NCBI RefSeq assembly: GCF_016107685.1
Contig: NZ_JABASY010000002.1
Location: 682,001 to 746,000, forward strand
Direction of reading: 5' to 3'
DNA: 64,000 bases
Source of the DNA: Brevibacterium yomogidense
GTDB lineage: Bacteria > Actinomycetota > Actinomycetes > Actinomycetales > Brevibacteriaceae
Shown here: positions 52,923-61,361 of the stretch, one piece after another
Position numbering within the stretch: the stretch's first letter is position 1
How the letters are laid out: each line of letters starts with the position of its first letter
Translations under genes and position numbers: made by a program
Notes under the pieces: model-generated
What the model saw: the letters and a program-made list of their open reading frames with translations, nothing else
What the model was told of the DNA's origin: nothing
Databases searched by the model: none

Positions 52923-53681
52923 GTGAAGATCCTGCTGCCTCCGTCCGAAGGCAAGACGGCCCCGGACTCCGGCGCACCGCTGGCGGTGTCGGAACTCACG
53001 TTCCCCGCGCTCGCCGAGGCCCGGGCGGAGGTCCTCAGCAGCCTCGCGCAGGCGTCGGAGAGGGAGGACGCGCTGCAGCTGCTGGGGGTGGGGGCCTCGC
53101 TCGTCGAGGAGGTCCGCGCGAACACCCTGCTGCCTCAGGCGCCCAGCGCCCCTGCGCACACCGTGTACACGGGAGTGCTCTTCCACGCGATGGAGGCCTC
53201 CGACCTCACGGATGTGAGCGCGGAGCGGCGGGCCGCGGTCCACGTCATGTCCGGCCTCTTCGGCATCGTCGGGATCGATGACCGCATACCCGCGTACCGC
53301 CTGTCGATGGGGGCGAAGCTGCCGGAGCTGGGCACGATGCGGACGTGGTGGAAGAAGAGGCTGCGTCCCGTCCTCGATGAGGCGTTCGCGGACGATCTGG
53401 TGGTCGACTGCCGGTCAGCGGACTACCGCGCCGCGTGGCCGGGCACACCGGACCGGACGGTGACAGTCGACGTCGTGCAGGTTCGCGACGGCGAGCGCAA
53501 GGTCGTCTCCCACTTCGCGAAGCACACGCGGGGAGAACTCGTCGGCCGGCTGCTGCGGTCCCCCGATCCACTGCCCACCACGGCGGAGGGCCTCGCCGAG
53601 GCCGCCTCAGCCTGGTACACGGTCGAACTGACCGCCCCCACCGATCGCAAGCCCGGGTCCCTCACCGTCGTCTTGACGTGA
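52923..53681 (+). CDS. yaaA: YaaA family peroxide-stress protein (DUF328)
   Basis: A 252-aa protein of the YaaA/UPF0246 family, linked in E. coli to lowering free iron and oxidative DNA damage. The signature start is KILLPPSEGKTAPDSG and later segments (HTVYTGVLFHAMEASDL, FGIVGIDDRIPAYRLSMGAK and VVDCRSADYRAAW) match the family. The GTG at 52923 follows TTGGAGGAACC. The same frame stays open upstream through the antisense of rnpB but has no ribosome site there. Confidence 0.88.
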   Translation: MKILLPPSEGKTAPDSGAPLAVSELTFPALAEARAEVLSSLAQASEREDALQLLGVGASLVEEVRANTLLPQAPSAPAHTVYTGVLFHAMEASDLTDVSAERRAAVHVMSGLFGIVGIDDRIPAYRLSMGAKLPELGTMRTWWKKRLRPVLDEAFADDLVVDCRSADYRAAWPGTPDRTVTVDVVQVRDGERKVVSHFAKHTRGELVGRLLRSPDPLPTTAEGLAEAASAWYTVELTAPTDRKPGSLTVVLT

Positions 53682-53726
53682 CGCCGGTCCTCGCGTGGCA
53701 CCGATCCTCACCGGGGTCGGTCGTCG

Positions 53727-54458
53727 TCACGCGAGCTTGAGGAGGAGCGTCCCGCACCCGTCGCACTCGAGCAGGCCGCCGGGGCCCAGGTTCCGGTAGA
53801 TGTCCGCGAGCATCCCGGACAGCTGCGCTCCGCATGCGCCGCAGGATCCCGACGTAACGACCGCCGCCGGCGGGTATTCTCCTCCGCCCCTCAGCCGCCC
53901 GTGCAACGACGCCGGGATCCGTTCGAGCAGCGCCGCCCTGGTTCCGTCGACCTTCGCGATGTCCTCCGCGAGCCTCTGACCCTCGCTCGCGCGTTCCGCT
54001 TGGAGCGTCCGGCCACGTCCTGCGACCTCTTCCGCCCGACCGGCGGTCTCGTCCTTCTGCGCCGCAGCCGTCTCCGCCGCCTCGAGCTGCTCGACCTGCT
54101 CGCCCTCGATCTCGTCGATGCGTGCGCGCAGCCCCGCGATCTCGTCCTGGAGTCCCATGAGGTCACGCGACGTAAGTCCGGTGCCGTCGTTCAGCCGCGT
54201 CTCCGTGCGATGGACATGCTCCCGCAGGTCGTCCGCACGCTTCTCCGCGTCCTGCGCGGCGGCTTCATGCTCCGCCTGCACGCCGGCCAGCCGCGACACC
54301 TCCGCCTGCAGCTCTCCGTGCTGCGAAGCCAGTGCCCTCAGCGCTTCGAGCCGTTCGACCTGCTTCGCTTCGTGCGTGAGCGTCCGCAGACGCGATCCCG
54401 CCTCGATCCACTCCCGCAGCGCATCCGTCTGGTCATCAGTGAGCTGTGTGTCAGCCAT
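53727..54458 (-). CDS. Zinc-ribbon coiled-coil protein (CdsZ-like)
   Basis: A 243-aa protein with a long coiled coil (about residues 10-180, Glu/Ala/Arg heptads) and a C-terminal C4 zinc ribbon: CGACG and CDGCG. This is the arrangement of actinobacterial CdsZ (Rv2229c), which sits beside the Nif3-like gene and is tied to control of ribosomal or stress functions. Its ATG overlaps the Nif3-like gene by 8 bases, so they are coupled. Converges with yaaA. Confidence 0.88.
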   Translation of the reverse strand: MADTQLTDDQTDALREWIEAGSRLRTLTHEAKQVERLEALRALASQHGELQAEVSRLAGVQAEHEAAAQDAEKRADDLREHVHRTETRLNDGTGLTSRDLMGLQDEIAGLRARIDEIEGEQVEQLEAAETAAAQKDETAGRAEEVAGRGRTLQAERASEGQRLAEDIAKVDGTRAALLERIPASLHGRLRGGGEYPPAAVVTSGSCGACGAQLSGMLADIYRNLGPGGLLECDGCGTLLLKLA

Positions 54459-55305
54459 GCTGCTCCTCCTGTCCGATCCGCAGTGTCCACGCGTCCGTGC
54501 GCCGTGTGGAGACCACGATGCGCATCTCCCACCCGCGTTCGGAGGCCTCGCGTCGGAGCTGATCCGCGGCACTGCCGAGCCACAGCGATTCCGCAGCCCA
54601 GTGGGAGATGTCGATGAGATGCGGCAGACCCGCGCTGCGATGCGCGGTGTCGCGGGCCTCCGTCGCGGGGTGGTGGCGCAGGTCGGAGGTGACGTACACG
54701 TCGGCCTCGACCGCACGGACCGCGTCGAAGAGCCCGTCGCCGGCCCCTCCGCAGACCGCGACGCGCCGGACCTCGGCGTCGGGGTCCCCTGCGATCCGCA
54801 CGCCGGTCACCGTGGCGGGGAGCGCGTCCGCGAGAATCTGCGCGAGCGCACGGACCGTCGTCGGAGCACGGTCACCCCAACGGCCTATCCCCACGCCGTC
54901 CGGCGCGCCGGCCGTCTGCACGAGCGGCCCCCGCACAGCGACGCCGAGCACGTCGGTCAGGGCGTCCGACACCCCGCCCAGCTGGGAGTCCGCATTCGTG
55001 TGCGCCGCGATGTGGCCGACCCCCGCGCGCACGAGTCGCGTGAGCTGCCCGCCCTTGAGCGTGTCCGCAGCGATCGAGGTGACCCCGCGCAACAGGAGCG
55101 GGTGGTGCGTGAGGAGGAGGTCCGCGCCCGTCTCCACCGCCTCGGCGACGACGTCGTCCATCGGGTCGACCGCCAGCAGGACGGAACCGACCCGGGCAGT
55201 CGGATCACCGGTGGTGAGTCCGACGGAGTCCCAGGGCTCCGCGTACGCTTCCGGCCACAGTTCGTCGACGAGTGCGCGCACCTGCGCGAGCGTGGGTTCC
55301 ACCAT
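54451..55305 (-). CDS. Nif3-like dinuclear metal-center hexameric protein
   Basis: A 284-aa protein of the NIF3/DUF34 (YbgI) family. It has the metal-site motifs EPWDSVGLTTGDP, LLLTHHPLLLRG (His pair), HIAAHTNADSQLGGVSDAL, VAVCGGAGDGLF and LIDISHWAAESLW. It is a toroidal hexamer in relatives; function is unsettled. The ATG at 55305 begins MVEPTLAQVRAL. It is followed by the CdsZ-like gene with an 8-base overlap, as in mycobacteria (Rv2230c-Rv2229c). Confidence 0.92.
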   Translation of the reverse strand: MVEPTLAQVRALVDELWPEAYAEPWDSVGLTTGDPTARVGSVLLAVDPMDDVVAEAVETGADLLLTHHPLLLRGVTSIAADTLKGGQLTRLVRAGVGHIAAHTNADSQLGGVSDALTDVLGVAVRGPLVQTAGAPDGVGIGRWGDRAPTTVRALAQILADALPATVTGVRIAGDPDAEVRRVAVCGGAGDGLFDAVRAVEADVYVTSDLRHHPATEARDTAHRSAGLPHLIDISHWAAESLWLGSAADQLRREASERGWEMRIVVSTRRTDAWTLRIGQEEQHG

Positions 55306-55376
55306 GCCCCCACCGTAGTCGACCACCACGTGGTCATGAGTGGCGCGGCTCACTCCCGTCCGATACGTTCCCTTCC

Positions 55377-56885
55377 ATGGGAACGATCACCGCACCTCGA
55401 CAGAGCACCATCTCGGACGTCATCCGCCGCACCGCGCAGCGAACCCCGGACAGGACCGCTGTCGTGTTCGGCGACCGCACGTGGACCTACGCCGCATGGG
55501 ACCGGGCCGTCACCGCGCTGGCCCGCCACTTCCTGAGCCTCGGGATGGTCCACGGCGACCGGGTGGCGGCGTTCGGCACGAACTCCGACCTCTACGCACT
55601 CACGTACCTGGCGTGCGCGCGGGCCGGGCTCATCCACGTGCCCATCAACTACCAGATGCGCGGTGACGAGCTCGACTACTTCTTCACCGACTCAGGTGCG
55701 GCGGCTGTCTTCGCGGATGCGGAGCTCGCCTCGCACGTGTCCGACACCCCGACCGGCCGCACACTCCCGGTGCGCACCTTCGAGGACCTGGTCGACGTAG
55801 CAGGGACCGACGCGACCGAACCCCAGGGCGACACCGAATTCGAGGTCGTCGACACGGACGTCGCCCAGCTGCTCTACACGTCGGGGACGACGTCGGCACC
55901 CAAGGGTGCGGTCATGACGCACCGCGCGCTCGTCCACCACTACATCAGCTGCCTCGACGCACTCGACATCACTGCCGACGACCGGTTCGTCCACGCTTTG
56001 CCGCTCTACCACTCGGCACAGATGCACGTCTTCCTGCTCCCCGCGCTCATGAAGGGCGCACACAACCTCATCGTGCCCGGTCCGGTCCCCGGCCAGCTCT
56101 TCGAGATCTTCGAGACGGAGAAGATCACAGCGTTCTTCGCCGCTCCGACGGTGTGGGTGGCCCTCGTCAACCACCCGGACTTCGGGCACCGCGACCTCAC
56201 GAGCCTCACGAAGGGGTACTACGGGGCCTCGATCATGCCCGGACCCGTCCTCGCGCGGCTGCGGGACACTCTGCCCGGCATGGGCTTCTACAATGCGTTC
56301 GGCCAGTCCGAGATGGGTCCGCTGTGCACGGTCCTCAGGCCGGAGGAGCATGACACCCACCCGGGTTCCGCCGGCAGACCTGCGCTCTTCGTCGAGACAC
56401 GCGTCGTCGATGGTGCGGGCGAGGACGTGGCGCCGGGTGAGCAGGGGGAGATCCTCTATCGCTCCCCACAGCTGTGCGAGGGCTACTGGAACAAGCCGGA
56501 AGCCACCGAAGAGGCGTTCCGCGACGGCTGGTTCCACTCGGGCGACCTGGTGATCCAGGACGCGGAGGGGTTCGTCGAGGTCGTGGACCGCGTGAAGGAC
56601 GTCATCAACACGGGCGGTGTGCTCGTCGCATCCCGACAGGTCGAGGACGCGATCTTCGAGCTGGACGCGGTCGCCGAGGTCGCCGTCGTGGGGATGCCCG
56701 ACGAGAAGTGGATCGAAGCGATCACCGCCTACGTCGTGAAGAAGGGCGAGATCGACGCCGGGGCCGTCCTCGCACACGTCCGCGGTCGCCTGGCGCCGTT
56801 CAAGGTGCCCAAGGCCGTCCACTTCGTCGACGAGCTGCCGAAGAACACCTCCGGCAAGATCCTGAAGCGTCAGCTGCGCGGCTGA
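55377..56885 (+). CDS. Acyl-CoA synthetase (AMP-forming)
   Basis: A 502-aa ANL-superfamily ligase that activates a carboxylic acid as acyl-AMP then acyl-CoA. Motifs A to the C-terminal lysine: LLYTSGTTSAPKGAVMTHRA, GFYNAFGQSEMG, GWFHSGDLVIQDAEGFVEVV, DRVKDVINTGGVLVASRQVE and NTSGKILKRQLRG. Medium-length and fatty acids are both possible; substrate is not readable. The ATG at 55377 lies 7 bases after TACGTT (55364-55369), with no clean ribosome site, so leaderless initiation is likely. Confidence 0.92.
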   Translation: MGTITAPRQSTISDVIRRTAQRTPDRTAVVFGDRTWTYAAWDRAVTALARHFLSLGMVHGDRVAAFGTNSDLYALTYLACARAGLIHVPINYQMRGDELDYFFTDSGAAAVFADAELASHVSDTPTGRTLPVRTFEDLVDVAGTDATEPQGDTEFEVVDTDVAQLLYTSGTTSAPKGAVMTHRALVHHYISCLDALDITADDRFVHALPLYHSAQMHVFLLPALMKGAHNLIVPGPVPGQLFEIFETEKITAFFAAPTVWVALVNHPDFGHRDLTSLTKGYYGASIMPGPVLARLRDTLPGMGFYNAFGQSEMGPLCTVLRPEEHDTHPGSAGRPALFVETRVVDGAGEDVAPGEQGEILYRSPQLCEGYWNKPEATEEAFRDGWFHSGDLVIQDAEGFVEVVDRVKDVINTGGVLVASRQVEDAIFELDAVAEVAVVGMPDEKWIEAITAYVVKKGEIDAGAVLAHVRGRLAPFKVPKAVHFVDELPKNTSGKILKRQLRG

Positions 56886-56950
56886 GCCGCACGGCAGACC
56901 GGTCCGCCCACGGTCCCCCGCCTCACAGCTCCTACGCTCCCGGTAACTGT

Positions 56951-57203
56951 TAGGGTCATCACATGCCACCGTCGTCATGTCCTCTCACGCGCGCGTCATC
57001 CCGACCGCGTGTGCGCGAGTGCGCGGTGACGACGGAGCGCTGGGCCAGGCCGTCACCGCACCCTGGAACCAACGGCTGGGTGAGCGTGTGGGGCACGAGC
57101 GCTCATGGCGAGATCGCGGGGTGCCCTCCGGGGGTGCATCACGCCGGTCCCAGCTGAACGGGACGCTCCCCTGCCCACCCCACCCGCTCGTCAGAAGGTC
57201 ATC
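56951..57203 (+). promoter_or_regulatory. nhaA leader: promoter, small upstream ORF and three-way-junction fold
   Basis: A TAGGGT box at 56951-56956 starts a leader. The first ATG is 6 bases later (56963-57157, 64 codons, protein without recognised motif). The leader can fold as a tight three-way junction: P1 57073-57080 with 57149-57156 (8 bp), P2 57081-57086 with 57100-57105 (6 bp), P3 57106-57110 with 57142-57146 (5 bp). Loop bases 57091-57096 (GGGCAC) complement 57121-57126 (GTGCCC) in the other loop. The fold could be a cation-responsive element, but the match to a known class has not been tested. Confidence 0.4.
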
Positions 57204-58496
57204 ATGTCCGATTCCCCCGTTGCAACCGATTCGTCCGCGAAGCCCGGAGTCTTCGCTCGTGTCGCCGCCGTCGCCGGCAGCGACGCTTTCGGCGGAGTCC
57301 TGCTGCTCATCGCGGCGGCGTGCGCCCTCATCGCGGCGAACTCCCCTCTGGCCCCGTGGTACGAAGCGCTGCGCGACTTCCGGTTTGGACCCACCGCGCC
57401 TCTGGACCTCCACCTGACGGTGGGTGCCTGGGCGTCGGACGGCCTCCTCGTGATCTTCTTCTTCGTCGTCGGACTCGAGCTCAAGGAGGAGTTCGTCTAC
57501 GGGCGACTTAGGAACCCGCGTGCCGCGGCGGTGCCGATCGCTGCCGCGTTCGGCGGGGTCGCTGTTCCCGCCCTCATCTTCGTCGCGATCACTGCGAGCA
57601 CCGGGGGCGAATCGCTGTCGGGCTGGGCGATCCCGACTGCGACCGACATCGCCTTCGCGGTAGCCGTCCTCGCGGTCGTGGGCAGGTATCTTCCGATCGC
57701 CCTGCGCATCTTCCTCCTGACCCTGGCGATCGTCGACGACCTCATCGCGATCGCGATCATCGCCATCTTCTACACGGCAGAGGTCTCACTCGGGTGGTTG
57801 TTCCTCGCCCTCGTCCCCCTCGCCCTGTTCGGCCTCGCCGTCCAATTCGGCATCAGGAAGTGGTGGGTGCTCATGCCGCTCGCCGCCGCGGCGTGGCTCT
57901 GTGTGCACGAATCGGGCATCCACGCCACCGTGTGCGGTGTGGTCCTCGGATTCCTGGTACCGGTGAAGCCCTCTGACCGCGCCCACGTTGTCGCGGGGCC
58001 GCGTCCCGACGGGACCGTCCACCGCAGAGGGATCGCGCCCCACTTCGCGGAGCGGTGGGGGCTCTTCGCCACACTCCTCGCCGTCCCGATCTTCGCGTTC
58101 TTCTCCGCCGGTGTGAGCATCGGCGGGTGGGACGGCTTCACGTACTCCATCACGAGCCCGATCACGCTCGGAGTGATCATCGGCCTGGTGTGCGGCAAGC
58201 CGCTGGGCATTCTGGGTGCGACCTTCATGATGAACCGGCTGCCCATGTTCTCCATGGACGGGACCCTCACATGGCCGGACATGTTCGGGATGACACTGGT
58301 CGCGGGGATCGGGTTCACGGTCGCGCTTCTGGTCGGCGACCTCGCCTACATGGACACGGACATCCCCGGTGAGTACGCGAAGATCGGCGTGCTCACGGGC
58401 TCACTGGTCGCGGGCCTACTGGGAGCCGGTTTCCTCACGTGGCGCAATTCCGTCGCCAAGCGTGCGGGGGCGCTCCCCATGTCCGAACAGGAGTAG
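57204..58496 (+). CDS. nhaA: Na+/H+ antiporter NhaA
   Basis: A 430-aa membrane exchanger that expels sodium or lithium using the proton gradient. Twelve hydrophobic stretches; FFFVVGLELKEEFVYG, WAIPTATDIAFAVAVLA and ILTLAIVDDLIAIAIIAIFY contain the ion-site residues (the Asp pair in IVDD). The C-terminus shows GFTVALLVGDLAYMD. The ATG at 57204 follows AAGG. A long structured leader precedes it. Confidence 0.95.
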   Translation: MSDSPVATDSSAKPGVFARVAAVAGSDAFGGVLLLIAAACALIAANSPLAPWYEALRDFRFGPTAPLDLHLTVGAWASDGLLVIFFFVVGLELKEEFVYGRLRNPRAAAVPIAAAFGGVAVPALIFVAITASTGGESLSGWAIPTATDIAFAVAVLAVVGRYLPIALRIFLLTLAIVDDLIAIAIIAIFYTAEVSLGWLFLALVPLALFGLAVQFGIRKWWVLMPLAAAAWLCVHESGIHATVCGVVLGFLVPVKPSDRAHVVAGPRPDGTVHRRGIAPHFAERWGLFATLLAVPIFAFFSAGVSIGGWDGFTYSITSPITLGVIIGLVCGKPLGILGATFMMNRLPMFSMDGTLTWPDMFGMTLVAGIGFTVALLVGDLAYMDTDIPGEYAKIGVLTGSLVAGLLGAGFLTWRNSVAKRAGALPMSEQE

Positions 58497-58522
58497 CCCG
58501 CCGGCCACCGACGCAGCCACTA

Positions 58523-58552
58523 TTTGCAATCATGCAAAACAACGACTAGTAT
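58523..58552 (+). promoter_or_regulatory. Promoter and operator of the Fur-type gene
   Basis: TTGCAA (58524-58529), a 17-base spacer and TAGTAT (58547-58552) form a good promoter. TAGTAT ends 6 bases before the ATG at 58559, so the mRNA is probably leaderless. Over the -35 lies TTTGCA-ATCA-TGCAAA (58523-58538), a perfect 6-base-arm inverted repeat placed to let a repressor cover the -35. Confidence 0.7.
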
Positions 58553-58558
58553 AAAACT

Positions 58559-58999
58559 ATGACCACGGTGCAGGAAGCGGATCTCACGGAGCAGGTGCGA
58601 CGCGCAGGCATGCGCGCCACACCGGGTCGTGTGGCTGCGCTGGGCTTCCTCTCCTCCCACCCGCATTCGACGGCAGCGGAAGTCCACGCAGGCATAGCCG
58701 CACAGCTTCCGTCGCTGTCCATGCAGTCCGTCCACAACGTCGTGAATGATCTGACGGAGAAGGGTGTTCTCCGTCGGGTCGACGTTCCGGGCGCCGCTCG
58801 GTACGAAACGCAGACGGGCGACAATCACCACCACATCAGGTGCGTGGTGTGCCATCGCATCGAGGACGTGGACTGTGTGACAGGGGAAGCCCCCTGCCTC
58901 TCCCCCGCCGGAAGCAGCCCGATGCCCGTACTCCTCAGTGCGGATGTCACGTTCCAGGCCGTCTGCTCGCAGTGCGTCGACGCGTGGCAGGCTTCCTGA
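58559..58999 (+). CDS. Fur-family regulator (PerR/FurA/CatR type)
   Basis: A 146-aa metalloregulator. The winged helix is [20 protein letters not shown] then [20 protein letters not shown], where [14 protein letters not shown] matches the recognition helix. The metal region has [14 protein letters not shown] with CxxC and a second pair, CSQC, at the C-terminus (structural zinc). It is followed by katA 98 bases later, as in actinobacterial FurA/CatR-catalase pairs, so it is probably a peroxide- or iron-responsive repressor of katA and itself. Starts leaderless after TAGTAT. Confidence 0.9.
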   Translation: MTTVQEADLTEQVRRAGMRATPGRVAALGFLSSHPHSTAAEVHAGIAAQLPSLSMQSVHNVVNDLTEKGVLRRVDVPGAARYETQTGDNHHHIRCVVCHRIEDVDCVTGEAPCLSPAGSSPMPVLLSADVTFQAVCSQCVDAWQAS

Positions 59000-59097
59000 G
59001 CTGGCGGCGACCGGCTCTCGATATCCGCTCACGCCCCGTGGCCCCGGATGTCCCTCAACCTCTCCTGCAGAGACACGTTTCGATCGGAAGGAAGACA

Positions 59098-60573
59098 ATG
59101 ACACAGTTTGATCCGACAAAGCCTTCGACCACAGAGTCGGGTGCGCCCCGCGAATCGGACGCCCACTCGCTGAGCGTCGGCACCAACGGCCCGCTCCTGC
59201 TGCACGACGTCGCACTCGTCGAGAAGCTCGCCCGCTTCGACCGTGAGCGCGTCCCGGAGCGCAGCCCCCACGCCAAGGGCTCTGGCGCCTTCGGTGAGTT
59301 CGAGGTGCTCGAGGATGTCAGCCGCTACACGAAGGCCGACTTCCTGCAGCCGGGCAAGAAGACCCGCATGCTCGCCCGCTTCTCGACGGTCGCCGGTGAG
59401 CTGGGTTCACCCGATTCCTGGCGTGACGTCCGCGGGTTCGCTCTCAAGTTCTACACCGAAGAGGGCAACTTCGACATGGTGGGCAACAACACGCCCGTCT
59501 TCTTCGTCCGCGACCCCATGAAGTTCCCGGACTTCATCCACTCGCAGAAGCGCCTCCCCGACTCCGGCCTGCGGTCGAACAACATGCAGTGGGACTTCTG
59601 GTCGCTCTCCCCGGAGACCGCGCACCAGGTCGCCTACCTGATGGGCGACCGCGGCCTGCCGAGGACCTGGCGCCACATGAACGGCTACTCCTCGCACACC
59701 TACATGTGGGTGAACGCGGAAGGCGAGAAGTTCTGGGTCCAGTACCACTTCCACTCGGACCAGGGCGTGGAGAACATGTCGAACGAAGAGGCCGCACAGC
59801 TGGCCGGCGAGGATGCGGAAGTGCACCGTCGCGACCTGTTCGACGCGATCAAGCGCGGCGATCACCCCAGCTGGACCCTCTCCGTCCAGATCATGCCGTA
59901 CGAAGAGGCGAAGACCTACCGCTTCAACCCGTTCGATCTCACGAAGACATGGTCGAAGAAGGACTACCCGCTGCACAAGGTGGGGCGGTTCACGCTGAAC
60001 GAGAACCCGACCAACCATTTCGCGGAGATCGAGCAGGCAGCCTTCAGCCCCAGCAACACGGTCCCCGGCACGGGCGTGTCGCCGGACAAGATGCTGCTGG
60101 CCCGTGTCTTCTCCTACCCGGACACACAGCGCAACCGGATCGGTACGAACTTCAACCAGCTGCCGGTCAACGCGCCCGTCAACAAGACGAATTCGTACGA
60201 CAAGGAAGGCTCGATGGAGTTCCACCACTCCGGAGCGGCTCCCGTGTACTCCCCCAACTCGTACGGTCGCGCCTACCAGGACACCCAGGGTCCAGTGGAC
60301 AACGGCTGGGAGTCCGACGGGACGCTCGTCCGTTCGGCGTACTCGCTCCACGCGGAGGACGACGACTTCGGCCAGGCACACACGCTCGTGCGTGAGGTGT
60401 ACACCGAAGAGCAGCGCGACCGCCTCGTCGAGACCGTCACCGGAAGCCTCATCCCCGAGGTCGAGGAGCCCGTCCTGTCGAACGTCTTCCAGTACTGGAA
60501 GAACATCGACGCGGAGGTCGGTCAGCGCATCCAGGACCTCTACTTCGAGAAGACCGGCAAGACCCAGTCCTGA
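59098..60573 (+). CDS. katA: Heme catalase (monofunctional, small-subunit clade)
   Basis: A 491-aa heme enzyme that breaks hydrogen peroxide into water and oxygen. The distal pocket has His58 ([16 protein letters not shown]) and Asn131 ([11 protein letters not shown]); the proximal heme ligand is Tyr340 in [14 protein letters not shown]. Length and motifs place it in the clade 3 small-subunit group. The ATG at 59098 follows GGAAGGAAG. It lies downstream of the Fur-type regulator and ends with a strong terminator. Confidence 0.96.
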   Translation: MTQFDPTKPSTTESGAPRESDAHSLSVGTNGPLLLHDVALVEKLARFDRERVPERSPHAKGSGAFGEFEVLEDVSRYTKADFLQPGKKTRMLARFSTVAGELGSPDSWRDVRGFALKFYTEEGNFDMVGNNTPVFFVRDPMKFPDFIHSQKRLPDSGLRSNNMQWDFWSLSPETAHQVAYLMGDRGLPRTWRHMNGYSSHTYMWVNAEGEKFWVQYHFHSDQGVENMSNEEAAQLAGEDAEVHRRDLFDAIKRGDHPSWTLSVQIMPYEEAKTYRFNPFDLTKTWSKKDYPLHKVGRFTLNENPTNHFAEIEQAAFSPSNTVPGTGVSPDKMLLARVFSYPDTQRNRIGTNFNQLPVNAPVNKTNSYDKEGSMEFHHSGAAPVYSPNSYGRAYQDTQGPVDNGWESDGTLVRSAYSLHAEDDDFGQAHTLVREVYTEEQRDRLVETVTGSLIPEVEEPVLSNVFQYWKNIDAEVGQRIQDLYFEKTGKTQS

Positions 60574-60620
60574 CCGTCGTCTTTCGACACCCCTGCTGAG
60601 CGCCTGAGGCCTCACCAGGA

Positions 60621-60669
60621 CGAGAGGGCCTCGGACCCGTGGGAGAACCATGGGTCCGAGGCCCTCTCG
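60621..60669 (+). terminator. Terminator of katA
   Basis: An 18-base perfect stem (60621-60638 with 60652-60669), extended by four more pairs including one wobble, closes over GAGAA. Confidence 0.85.
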
Positions 60670-60747
60670 CAATCCTCCCGCCGTCTCGCACTCCCGCACG
60701 GAACCGCCCCGACTGCCCTGGATGCACACGGTTCGGTCATGCAGGGA

Positions 60748-60885
60748 TCAGACCATGCGTGTGATCGTCCGCGCCGGCTGCGGAGTCTTCGCGCCGGTCG
60801 TGCCGAGGGACGAGCTCATCGTGTGACGGAGGAAGTGAGCGCAGTGTGGGCACGGTGTGCAGACGAGACATGAAGAAGCCCTCAC
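60748..60885 (-). CDS. Possible small cysteine-rich protein downstream of tRNA-Val
   Basis: A 45-codon frame opening at GTG 60885, 40 bases after the tRNA-Val 3' end on the same strand. It contains CLVCTPCPHC, four cysteines at CxxCxxCxxC spacing, which is rare by chance. Against it: a weak ribosome site and no known homologue in memory. The rest of the katA-tRNA gap (60670-60925) shows nothing else. Confidence 0.25.
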   Translation of the reverse strand: MRASSCLVCTPCPHCAHFLRHTMSSSLGTTGAKTPQPARTITRMV

Positions 60886-60925
60886 GTTCCACGTCAGAAT
60901 GCGGATCGCGAGGGTTTCACGAAGG

Positions 60926-60999
60926 TGGGCCCAGAGGGACTCGAACCCCCGGCCCCCTCGGTGTAAACGAGGTGCTCTGACCAACTGAGCTATAGGCCC
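60926..60999 (-). tRNA. tRNA-Val (anticodon TAC)
   Basis: On the minus strand the molecule begins GGGCCTATAGCTCAG and ends TGGGCCCA; the acceptor stem pairs with one wobble. The anticodon loop TTTACAC sits on stem CCTCG/CGAGG, giving anticodon TAC (reads GUA). The T arm is GGGGGTTCGAGTCCCTC. CCA is not encoded. Confidence 0.95.
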
Positions 61000-61361
61000 C
61001 ACACCGCGAGAGCGGCGGCTCAAGTATGCCACAACACCGCCTCATGATCGGCTATCGACCAGCGGCGTGCCTCTCTTCGCCATCGGTCCGCCTTCGCTGC
61101 CCCGCCTGCTCCTTCCGGTTGTTCGCAATCGGTGCTGTGAATCTGTCGTTTCTGTGCCGAACAGATCACAGGACGATCACGAAGGACTGGTTTTGATGAC
61201 GACTCACTCCTCCACGCTGATCAGAACGAACATTAATTGTTCCGTGGTGATGTGGTTCATACAGTGAGCCACAAGAGTTCGGATCCCCTCGGAGCAGAGG
61301 TGTTCGGTCCACGGACGGCGAGTCCGGTGTGACAGCGGACCACAGGAATGGAGTGACGGAG
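61000..61361. promoter_or_regulatory. Gap before the LPXTG gene with an AT-rich inverted repeat
   Basis: A 362-base gap with no convincing gene. It contains GAACA-TTAAT-TGTTC (61228-61242), a 5-base-arm inverted repeat in an AT-rich patch about 120 bases before the start of the surface protein gene. The spacing is too wide for an SOS box. It may be an operator. Confidence 0.35.

Noticed and set aside
60886-61032. Coding frame across the tRNA-Val region
   Set aside because: The translation GPIAQLVRAPRLHRGGRGFE is a known artefact of reading a tRNA as protein. Only the part below 60885 is kept as a weak candidate.
61228-61242. SOS (LexA) box
   Set aside because: The GAAC and GTTC half-sites are 7 bases apart rather than the 4 of the actinobacterial LexA site.
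61067-61267. Small protein between tRNA-Val and the surface gene
   Set aside because: No ribosome site, no motif, ends in an AT-rich promoter-like zone.
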